NCBI GenBank assembly: GCA_036522595.1 | Contig: DATDFL010000155.1 | Span: 1-12,566, forward strand | Length of the DNA stretch: 12,566 bases | Direction of reading: 5' to 3' | DNA from: AC-32 sp036522595 | GTDB taxonomy: Bacteria > Actinomycetota > Thermoleophilia > Gaiellales > Gaiellaceae | In this document: piece by piece, positions 6,364 through 12,566 of the stretch | Layout: every line of letters begins with the position of its first letter | How positions within the stretch are numbered: position 1 is the stretch's first letter | The notes under the pieces: generated by a model | What the model was told of the DNA's origin: nothing | What the model saw: only the letters and a program-made list of their open reading frames with translations | Database searches by the model: none | Translations under genes and position numbers: made by a program

Positions 6364-6963
6364 ATGCCGGAATTCCTCCTCCAGCACCGGCGGCATCTCC
6401 TTGCCGCCGCGGTCGCGCTCGTGCTGCTCTTGCTCGCAGCCCACCTCCTCCTCCCCGCGGGCACGACGACCTCGGCGGCGCCTCTCCCTCCGCCGCCGGG
6501 TCTGGGCACCGGCGCGACCGAAGCTCCGCACGCGCGGGTGGTGGTCGACGTGGTCGGCGCCGTGCGACGGCCGGGCCTGTACCGGCTCGAGCAGGGATCG
6601 CGGATCGCCGATGCCCTCGCCCGCGCGGGCGGAGCGACGCCCAAGGCCGTACTTGCTCAGGTCAACCTCGCCGCTCCCCTCGCCGACGGCGAACAGGTAG
6701 TCGTTCCAAAACGCGGAGCGGCCGGTGCGGCTCTCCCCACCTCGGGCGCAGCCGGCGGCGCATCCTCGACCGCGCCGGTGCAGCTGAGCACGGCGACGCT
6801 CGAGCAGCTCGACACCCTCCCCGGGGTCGGGCCGTCAACCGCCCAGAAGATCCTCGATTACCGCCAGAAGCATGGCGCCTTCAGCTCCGTCGACGAGCTC
6901 GATGCAGTTCCCGGCATCGGCCCGAAGCGCCTGGATCAGCTCCGCGATCTCGTCGTGCCATGA
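6364..6963 (+). CDS. comEA: Competence protein ComEA (DNA receptor)
   Basis: Membrane-anchored double-stranded DNA-binding protein of the transformation apparatus; 199 residues. Order of parts: a short N-terminus with basic residues, one membrane helix (about 11-31, rich in Leu/Ala), a Pro-rich linker, an SLBB domain (about 57-115, starting VVVDVVGAVRRPGLYRL), an Ala/Gly/Ser linker, then a C-terminal pair of helix-hairpin-helix motifs (about 138-199; LPGVGPSTAQKILDYR and VPGIGPKRLDQL). This is the ComEA layout with the DNA-binding HhH outside the cell. ATG 6364 is the natural start, as the membrane helix follows directly; no strong ribosome site is seen. The stop overlaps the comEC start (ATGA), so the two are translated together. 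The gene is preceded by the dyad and 27-base elements described separately. ComEB is not present between comEA and comEC. Confidence 0.93.
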   Translation: MPEFLLQHRRHLLAAAVALVLLLLAAHLLLPAGTTTSAAPLPPPPGLGTGATEAPHARVVVDVVGAVRRPGLYRLEQGSRIADALARAGGATPKAVLAQVNLAAPLADGEQVVVPKRGAAGAALPTSGAAGGASSTAPVQLSTATLEQLDTLPGVGPSTAQKILDYRQKHGAFSSVDELDAVPGIGPKRLDQLRDLVVP

Positions 6964-8414
6964 CCGAAGCGCGTCATCCACCTCACGTCTTCGTCGCGGC
7001 CGCCTGCGTTGGGCTCGCCGCTGCGAACGTCGCTCGACTTTCGCTGTTCGCGGCGGTGCTCGTCCTAGTGCTTCTGCTGGTCGCAGGGGCCATTAGCAAC
7101 GAGATGCTTCGGCCGGCTCTCCTCGCCGGAGCCCTGGTCGTCGCCGGCTGGTGGTGGGGAAGCGCTCGCCTCGACGCCCTCGACCGGAGCGTTCTCCTCT
7201 CATTTGTCGACACGGCAGAGCGCTCGCTTCTCGTCACCACCGGGCCTGCCCGCACGACGCGCTTCGAGGTCCGGGTGCCGGCGCACGTACGGCGCTTCGG
7301 CCAACTCCGCTTTCGCGAATCCGTGCTCCTCGAGCTACCCCTGGGCCGCGCCCCGCCGCAAGGAAGCGTGGTGGAGGCAATCACCACGGTCCGCCTACCG
7401 CGGCCAGCGAAGCACGGGTTCGATGAGCGAACCTGGCTGCGCCATCAGGGCGTTCACGTCGTCCTGCGCGCGGATCGCTGGAGGGTCGTTGGCCGGAGAG
7501 GCGGCCTCGGCGGCATCGGTGATCGGCTTCGCTCGGCGCTTGCGCACTCCATCGCCCGCGGCCTGGGCGGAAGCCGGCGCGGAGTCGTCACCGGCGTCGT
7601 GCTCGGCGACGAGCAAATACTCTCCGCGGGCCTCAGAAACCGGTTCCGTGCCTCGGGCCTCTACCACCTCCTAGCCGTATCCGGGCAGAACGTGGCCCTG
7701 GTTGCTGCCGGCGCGCTCGTCCTCGTCTGGCTGCTTGGGCTACCGCGTCGGCTCGGCCAGCTCGCAGCGATCTTCGCAATCGCGGGCTACGTGCTTGCGG
7801 TCGGGGCACAGCCGTCCGTGGTCAGGGCCGGAGTCGCGGGTGTGCTCGGCTCCCTGGCCTGGCTTGCGGCTCGCCCGGCCGACCGGTGGTACTTCCTCTG
7901 CCTCGGCGCGCTCGTCCTCCTGGCGTGGAATCCGTACGACGCCCTGGACGCCGGCTTCCAGCTCTCGTTCGTCGCGGTCGTGGCGATCTTCGTGCTGGTG
8001 CCCCGGCTGGCGGCGATCCTCGCGGGGTATCCGCTTCCTGCGAAGTTCGCGGCTGCGGTGGGGGTCTCAGCAGCCTGTGGCCTCGTCACGGCGCCGATCC
8101 TCTGGTTTCAGTTCCATGCGGTTCCCCTGCTGACGGTGCCGGCCAACGCGCTCGCCGAGCCTGCGGTCGCCCCGCTTCTCTACCTGGCGTTCGCCGCGGC
8201 GCTCACGGCGCCGCTCTTCCCGCCCGCGGCCACCGCGGTCGCGTGGCTCAACGGCTGGTGCGCCGCGTACCTCGCCGGCTGCGCCCGGCTCTTCGGCAGC
8301 CTCCCTGGTGCGCAGGTTCGCTCTGGTCGAGCGGTCCTCGTCCTGTTCGTTCTCGCGGTCGCCGGCGGCGCCTATGCTTGGCGCCGGTGGCAGAGCTCGC
8401 CGCGGTCTACCTGA
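6960..8414 (+). CDS. comEC: ComEC/Rec2 family DNA uptake channel, lacking the C-terminal MBL domain
   Basis: Polytopic membrane protein that passes single-stranded transforming DNA into the cytosol; 484 residues from ATG 6960, which overlaps the comEA stop by four bases. The N-terminus holds three closely spaced hydrophobic stretches and a soluble DUF4131-like region (about 60-180). The Competence domain follows, with the family signatures RNRFRASGLYHLLAVSGQN, a GAQPSVVRAGV block, and NPYDALDAGFQLSFVAVVAIF, and further helices to the end. Full-length ComEC proteins usually have 700-800 residues with a metallo-beta-lactamase-like domain at the C-terminus; here the protein ends in a basic tail (YAWRRWQSSPRST) after the last helix, so that domain is absent. 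I see no frameshifted remnant, because holA begins at once. An open frame extends upstream to 6336 but is non-ComEC sequence over comEA. Confidence 0.92.
   Translation: MTEARHPPHVFVAAACVGLAAANVARLSLFAAVLVLVLLLVAGAISNEMLRPALLAGALVVAGWWWGSARLDALDRSVLLSFVDTAERSLLVTTGPARTTRFEVRVPAHVRRFGQLRFRESVLLELPLGRAPPQGSVVEAITTVRLPRPAKHGFDERTWLRHQGVHVVLRADRWRVVGRRGGLGGIGDRLRSALAHSIARGLGGSRRGVVTGVVLGDEQILSAGLRNRFRASGLYHLLAVSGQNVALVAAGALVLVWLLGLPRRLGQLAAIFAIAGYVLAVGAQPSVVRAGVAGVLGSLAWLAARPADRWYFLCLGALVLLAWNPYDALDAGFQLSFVAVVAIFVLVPRLAAILAGYPLPAKFAAAVGVSAACGLVTAPILWFQFHAVPLLTVPANALAEPAVAPLLYLAFAAALTAPLFPPAATAVAWLNGWCAAYLAGCARLFGSLPGAQVRSGRAVLVLFVLAVAGGAYAWRRWQSSPRST
8373..8378 (+). promoter_or_regulatory. Putative -10 box (TATGCT) for holA within comEC
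   Basis: TATGCT sits inside the last codons of comEC, 8 bases before the holA GTG, with no ribosome site in between. This fits a leaderless holA transcript in addition to read-through from comEC. No clear -35 is visible. Confidence 0.45.
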
Positions 8415-9382
8415 TCACGGGCACCGATCGCCCGAAGGTCACGCGTGCGCTGCGCCGCTTGCGCGACCGGGTCGGCGAGGCCGCGACCGAGATTCTCTCC
8501 GCGCAGGACGCGAGCGCCGACGACGTGGCCGCCGCCTGCAATGCGCTGGGCCTGTTCACCGTAGAACGGCGCCTCGTCGTCGTCGATCAGGTCGAGCGCT
8601 GGAAGGCGGCAGACCTCAAGGCGCTCGAGGCGTACCTGAAAGGGCCCGCGCCCACGACGGTCCTCGCCCTGGTCGGAGACGAGATCAAGCGCGACTCAGC
8701 GCTCGCGAAGGCGGTGGCGAAGTCCGGCGAAGTCCTGCTCTACGACCTCCCCAAGCGCGGCCGCAAGGCCGACCTGCCGCGCTGGGTCGAGGGCCAGCTC
8801 AAGGAGCGCGGAATCGTGATCGACCACGAGGCCGCCCGAGCGCTCGTCGACCTCGTCGGCGACAACGTAACCGAGCTGGCGACGGAGGTGGACAAGCTGG
8901 CCACCTGGGCCGCCGGGGATCGAATCGGCGAGCGCGAGGTCCTCGAGCTCGTCCCCGCGCGGGCGGAAACACCGCCGTTCGACCTGACGGACGCGTGGGG
9001 CAGGCGGGACGCCGCCGCAGCCGTCGCCGCCAGCGAGCGAATCGTGGAGCGCTCCGGCGACGCGACCCGGGACGTGCTGCTGCGCGTCACGGGCCTGTTG
9101 ACCGCGCACGTCGGACGGGTCCGGGAATGCCGGCGCCTCGACGCCGAGGGAGTCCCGCCTGCGGCGGCCGCGGAGCGCCTGAAACGGAACCGCTTCTACG
9201 TGCAGAAGCTCTACGAGCAGGCCGGCAACTTCAGCGATGACGAGCTCGACGAGGCGATCGTCCGCCTCGCGCAGCTCGACCTGGCGCTGAAAGGCGGGAG
9301 CAAGCTGCCCGGGGAGCTGGAGTTCACCCGCGCCCTCGTCGACGTCACGCGCGGCGCCGAGCCCGCGCGAGCCGCGACCTAG
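8387..9382 (+). CDS. holA: DNA polymerase III subunit delta
   Basis: The delta subunit of the clamp loader, which opens the beta sliding clamp during DNA replication; 331 residues from GTG 8387. The N-terminus VYLITGTDRPKVTRALRRL is the modified P-loop-like region of the family, followed by FTVERRLVVVDQVERWK, a loop TTVLALVGDEIKRDSALAKA, the lid-region segment VIDHEAARALVDLVGDNVTELATEVDKLATW, and a C-terminal collar domain with helices up to EFTRALVDVTRG. Length and order agree with HolA. The start overlaps the comEC 3' end by 28 bases, and a TATGCT box lies 8 bases upstream. The gene ends in TAG within CTAG, shared on the other strand with the stop of rpsT. Placement next to comEC and rpsT is widely conserved. 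Confidence 0.93.
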   Translation: MAELAAVYLITGTDRPKVTRALRRLRDRVGEAATEILSAQDASADDVAAACNALGLFTVERRLVVVDQVERWKAADLKALEAYLKGPAPTTVLALVGDEIKRDSALAKAVAKSGEVLLYDLPKRGRKADLPRWVEGQLKERGIVIDHEAARALVDLVGDNVTELATEVDKLATWAAGDRIGEREVLELVPARAETPPFDLTDAWGRRDAAAAVAASERIVERSGDATRDVLLRVTGLLTAHVGRVRECRRLDAEGVPPAAAAERLKRNRFYVQKLYEQAGNFSDDELDEAIVRLAQLDLALKGGSKLPGELEFTRALVDVTRGAEPARAAT

Positions 9383-9642
9383 GAGCCGCCGGAGATCAGC
9401 TTCGCGGCCTGCGCCTTCTTGCGCGCCGCGGCGTTGCGGTGTAGCGCGCCCTTCGCGACCGCCTTGTCGATCTGCCGGACGAGCTCACGATGCTCGGCGG
9501 AGATGCGGTCACCATCACCCTCGGCGACGGCAGCTCGAAGCCGGCGCGTGAACGTCTTCACGGCCGAGGCGTAGCGGAGGTTCTCGAGCCGCTCCTCGGC
9601 CGCGATCCGGACGCGCTTCTTCTGTTGCTTGATGTTCGGCAT
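9379..9642 (-). CDS. rpsT: Ribosomal protein S20
   Basis: An 87-residue protein of the small ribosomal subunit that binds 16S rRNA. The N-terminus MPNIKQQKKRVRIAAEERLENLRYASA... and the helical, Lys/Arg-rich body (VKTFTRRLRAA, ALHRNAAARKKAQ) are typical of S20, as is the length. The start is ATG 9642; an open extension to 9750 adds 36 residues with no S20 likeness and is rejected. It is transcribed against holA, and the two stops overlap as CTAG. A TACCAT box 33 bases upstream (9676-9681, minus strand) is a possible -10, which would place copy C of the 27-base element at its -35 and further upstream. No strong Shine-Dalgarno is seen. Confidence 0.95.
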   Translation of the reverse strand: MPNIKQQKKRVRIAAEERLENLRYASAVKTFTRRLRAAVAEGDGDRISAEHRELVRQIDKAVAKGALHRNAAARKKAQAAKLISGGS

Positions 9643-9675
9643 GACGTGAAAGCGCCCGCAGCCGCGGGCCCGGCG

Positions 9676-9681
9676 ATGGTA
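9676..9681 (-). promoter_or_regulatory. Weak candidate -10 box (TACCAT) for rpsT
   Basis: TACCAT on the minus strand, 33 bases before the rpsT ATG. The expected -35 position (about 9699-9704) reads CGAAAG and falls on the edge of copy C of the 27-base element. Low confidence: one six-base match only. Confidence 0.25.
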
Positions 9682-9701
9682 GCAGCCGTGTTGACACACT
9701 T

Positions 9702-9728
9702 TCGGCACACATCCGTGACCCACACGTG
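9702..9728 (+). repeat. 27-base element, copy C
   Basis: TCGGCACA, 3 bases, CCGTGAC, 5 bases, CGTG in the divergent rpsT-murJ gap. The match to copy B extends upstream through CACTT (9697-9701). It contains a CACGTG palindrome (9723-9728), and a TTGACA (9691-9696) lies just before it without a matching -10. It lies 60-86 bases upstream of rpsT and about 110 before murJ, so it could act on either. Confidence 0.5.
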
Positions 9729-9823
9729 CGCATTCCCGAAATAGGCTCATAGCGGGGAGGAGGTCAACGGGTACCAGGGCCCCGGTGCCCCGAACGAGCT
9801 CAGGCGCCGACGGAGGGCCTTCC

Positions 9824-9829
9824 TATACT
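9824..9829 (+). promoter_or_regulatory. Putative -10 box (TATACT) for murJ, leaderless type
   Basis: TATACT, a strong -10 match in very GC-rich surroundings, ends 6 bases before GTG 9836. Transcription would start at or very near that codon, which decides the murJ start against the GTG at 9785. No Shine-Dalgarno precedes the GTG. Another candidate box, TAGGCT, lies at 9742-9747. Confidence 0.55.
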
Positions 9830-9835
9830 CGCCCC

Positions 9836-11398
9836 GTGGACGAGCAAGGCGCGGCCCGCGGCCGACGGCTGGCGTGGTCGACGGCGATCTTCTCGCTCGC
9901 CACCGGCCTCTCGCGCGTCCTCGGCCTCATCCGGGAGATCGTCGCGCGCTACTACTTCGGCACGGTCGGTGCGATCAACGCGTTCGAGGTCGCGTTCCTG
10001 ATCCCGAACACCGTCCGCGCCCTCGTCGCCGACGCCGCACTGTCGTCCGCGTTCGTGCCGGTCTTCAGCGAGCTGCTCGAGAAGGGCGAGCGCAAGCGGG
10101 CCTGGCGCGTGGCCTCGAGCCTCTTCTGGCTCGTGCTGCTCGGTCTCGGCGGGATCACGGCGCTCTTCATCCTCATTTCGCCGTGGGTGATGCGCGCGTT
10201 CGGCTACGGGCCGCTCGCGACGAACCTGGCGCGCGTCCTCTTCCCGATCGTCGTCCTGCTCGGCCTGAGCGGGATCGTCGTCGGGATCCTGAACAGCTAC
10301 GAGCATTTCAGCGTCCCGGCGCTGACACCGGTGTTCTGGAACCTCGCGATCATCGCGGGGCTTCTGATCGGGATCCCGCACGTGAACGGCGAGGACCACC
10401 AGCTGTACGTCTACGCGTTCTCGATCCTGGTCGCGACGCTGATCCAGTTCCTGCTCCCGATTCCCTGGCTCCGCGGGCGGGACGGTCGTCTGCAGGTCGT
10501 GATCGACTGGCGCGACCCGGCTGTCCGGCAGACGCTCGTCCTGATGGTCCCGATCACTATCGGCCTCGGGCTGATCAACTTCAACGCCATCGTCGACACG
10601 TTCTTCGCCGCGAGGCTGATCGACAAGAACCACGCGCCCAGCGCAATCAACGCGGCCTTTCGCCTCTACATGCTCCCGCAGGGGATGTTCTCGGTCGCCG
10701 TCGCGACGGTGCTGTTCCCCTCGCTCGCGCGTCTCGCTTCGCGCGCCGATTTCGACGGCTTCCGCCACACGGTCTCACGCGGCATCCGGCAGATCGCGTT
10801 TCTCCTCGTTCCTGCGAGCGTCATCTGCGCTGTCCTCGCTGACCCGATCGTCCGCGTCGTCTACCAGCACGGCGACTTCACCGCGAGCCAGCGGCCCGCT
10901 ACCGCCGCCGCGCTCGCCGCCTTCTCGCTGGGCCTGTCGTTCAACGGCTTCATGCTGATGCTCAACCGCGCGTTCTTCTCTCTCCAGTCCCCGTGGAGCC
11001 CCACCTGGGTCGCGCTCGGCAACCTCGGCCTCAACGCCGCGCTCGACGGCGCTTTCTACAAGTTCGGGATCTGGGGGCTGCCGCTCTCGACTTCGATCGT
11101 CAACATCGCCGGCACCGCGGCGCTCCTGGTGCTCCTTCGACGGCGGCTCGGCGTGGTCGACGTCTCCGAGACGGCGCGCACCGTCGGGTTGGTGACCCTG
11201 GCGAGTGCGGCGCTGGCCGCCGTGTCCTATGGGATCTGGACCGGGCTCCACCACGCGCTCGGAAGCTCGTTCGGCGCCGCGCTCGTCGGGCTGCTTGCCG
11301 CGCTCACCGGTGGCCTGATCACCTACGCCGTCGCCTGCAGCCTGCTCGGTGTCCGCGAGCTACAAGCGCTGCTTTCGCTGCGCCGCCGGGGCGCGTGA
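9836..11398 (+). CDS. murJ: MurJ/MviN lipid II flippase
   Basis: Polytopic inner-membrane protein of the MOP superfamily that flips the peptidoglycan precursor lipid II to the outer face; 520 residues. The N-terminal family block TGLSRVLGLIREIVARYYFG, followed by AFLIPNTVRALVADAALSSAFVPVF, is diagnostic; later blocks are FRLYMLPQGMFSVAVATVLFPSLARLA and VYQHGDFTA, with the usual series of about 14 hydrophobic helices. No C-terminal kinase-like or cytoplasmic extension is present: it ends shortly after the last helix with LQALLSLRRRGA. The start GTG 9836 is preferred to GTG 9785, since the extra 17 residues are non-hydrophobic and TATACT lies between. The stop overlaps the start of the acetyltransferase gene (GTGA), which indicates coupled translation. 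Confidence 0.95.
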   Translation: MDEQGAARGRRLAWSTAIFSLATGLSRVLGLIREIVARYYFGTVGAINAFEVAFLIPNTVRALVADAALSSAFVPVFSELLEKGERKRAWRVASSLFWLVLLGLGGITALFILISPWVMRAFGYGPLATNLARVLFPIVVLLGLSGIVVGILNSYEHFSVPALTPVFWNLAIIAGLLIGIPHVNGEDHQLYVYAFSILVATLIQFLLPIPWLRGRDGRLQVVIDWRDPAVRQTLVLMVPITIGLGLINFNAIVDTFFAARLIDKNHAPSAINAAFRLYMLPQGMFSVAVATVLFPSLARLASRADFDGFRHTVSRGIRQIAFLLVPASVICAVLADPIVRVVYQHGDFTASQRPATAAALAAFSLGLSFNGFMLMLNRAFFSLQSPWSPTWVALGNLGLNAALDGAFYKFGIWGLPLSTSIVNIAGTAALLVLLRRRLGVVDVSETARTVGLVTLASAALAAVSYGIWTGLHHALGSSFGAALVGLLAALTGGLITYAVACSLLGVRELQALLSLRRRGA

Positions 11399-11889
11399 TC
11401 GAGTTCCGCCCGCTCGCCGTGGAGGACCTGCTGCAGCTCGAGGAGTGGCTCCGCCACGAGCACGTCGCCCGCTGGTGGCACGATGACATCGACGAGTCAC
11501 TCGCGGAGTACCGCGCCGCGATCGAGGGCCGCGAGCCCACCGACCACTACCTCGTCGTCGTCGACGACCGGGCGGTGGGGATGATCCAGACGTACCTCGT
11601 CTCCGACTACCCCGAATGGGAGGAGGTCGTGCACGCCGGATCGGACATCGCGGGCGTCGACCTGCTGATCGGCGACCCGGAGCAAGTCGGCCGCGGGCTC
11701 GGACCGGAGATCCTCGCGCAGTTCGTGCATGACGTCGTCACCGCCCGCGCGGCTGTCGCGACCGTCGACGAGGCGAACCGCCGGTCGTGGCGGGCCTTCG
11801 AGAAGGCGGGCTTCCGGTATGTGCGCGACGTCGAGGAGGACGGCCGCCCGCACCGCTTGATGCGCCTCGACCGCCGCTACGCTCAGTAG
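11395..11889 (+). CDS. GNAT acetyltransferase, AAC(6')-Ib-like layout
   Basis: A 164-residue single-domain GNAT N-acetyltransferase using acetyl-CoA. The N-terminal helix reads LQLEEWLRHEHVARWWHDD, then GMIQTYLV (63-70), WEEVVHAGSD (75-84), GVDLLIGDPEQVGRGLG with the CoA-binding loop Q97-VGRGLG, and NRRSWRAFEKAGFRYV near the C-terminus. This order (HxxxWW, GxxQxY, D-x-x-IGDP, xGxGLG, N-x-R-x-x-x-x-F-EKAGF) closely follows the aminoglycoside 6'-acetyltransferase / Acetyltransf_8 group as I recall it. The group also contains siderophore and unknown-substrate enzymes, so resistance should not be assumed. The GTG start overlaps the murJ stop by four bases. The gene ends two bases before lepA, and its last codons carry the lepA -10 box. 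Confidence 0.85.
   Translation: MIEFRPLAVEDLLQLEEWLRHEHVARWWHDDIDESLAEYRAAIEGREPTDHYLVVVDDRAVGMIQTYLVSDYPEWEEVVHAGSDIAGVDLLIGDPEQVGRGLGPEILAQFVHDVVTARAAVATVDEANRRSWRAFEKAGFRYVRDVEEDGRPHRLMRLDRRYAQ
11878..11883 (+). promoter_or_regulatory. Putative -10 box (TACGCT) for lepA, leaderless type
   Basis: TACGCT lies in the last codons of the acetyltransferase gene, exactly 8 bases before the lepA ATG. There is no Shine-Dalgarno before that ATG. The same box-to-start distance is seen at holA and the leuS leader peptide. Confidence 0.4.
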
Positions 11890-11891
11890 CC

Positions 11892-12566
<675 letters not shown>

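Noticed and set aside
6336..6959. N-terminal extension of comEC back to 6336
   Set aside because: This stretch overlaps comEA out of frame and is Arg/Pro/Ala-rich noise; the ATGA overlap at 6960 gives the proper ComEC N-terminus.
9691..9719. TTGACA at 9691 as a consensus -35 promoter element
   Set aside because: No TANNNT lies 16-18 bases downstream (9713-9720 reads about CCGTGACC), so the hexamer alone is not enough.
9769..9790. Hairpin GGGTACC / GGTGCCC in the murJ upstream gap
   Set aside because: Only seven pairs with one G-T wobble in GC-rich DNA and no T-run; not above what chance would give.
9785..9835. Upstream GTG start for murJ at 9785
   Set aside because: It adds 17 non-hydrophobic residues and would lie upstream of the TATACT box that fits the GTG at 9836.
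9800..10768. 322-codon minus-strand frame opposite murJ, rich in Glu/Asp/Arg
   Set aside because: Compositional shadow of murJ, whose own frame carries clear flippase motifs and hydrophobic helices.

Overview
The window looks like an ordinary chromosomal stretch of a high-GC (about 70% by eye) actinobacterium. A member of class Thermoleophilia is my best guess. This rests on base composition, protein flavour, leaderless starts and gene order, not on a database search. The run comEA-comEC-holA, then rpsT, then lepA matches the order long known in Bacillus and many other bacteria, so most of the window is core genome. I see no mobile elements, tRNAs, rRNAs or CRISPR arrays.

Layout. Bases 2-1048 (+) hold the 3' part of a branched-chain amino-acid type ABC solute-binding protein. 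Tail to tail with it lies a minus-strand operon read as cupin (3632-3243), lysA (3246-1969), DMT/EamA transporter (1958-1041). Diverging from the cupin is leuS (3783-6164, +). It is preceded by a compact leader with a six-codon peptide MQQLLE containing two Leu codons, a strong hairpin and an intrinsic terminator, which I read as a leucine attenuator. After a 199-base gap come comEA (6364-6963), comEC (6960-8414) and holA (8387-9382). rpsT (9642-9379, -) converges on holA and shares its CTAG stop. A 193-base divergent gap separates rpsT from murJ (9836-11398, +), a GNAT acetyltransferase (11395-11889) and lepA (11892 to the window end, truncated).

How the parts relate. LysA and the solute-binding protein concern amino-acid supply; LeuRS, S20, LepA and HolA belong to translation and replication; ComEA/ComEC move transforming DNA; MurJ flips lipid II. 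The less ordinary signals are regulatory. They are the leuS attenuator, which starts on a leaderless peptide; overlapping back-to-back -10 boxes between cupin and leuS; a repeated TANNNT box 6-8 bases before five start codons; a probable CTG start for lysA inside a CTGA overlap with the cupin stop; and an unassigned 27-base element present three times with fixed internal spacing, twice head to head before comEA and once between rpsT and murJ.
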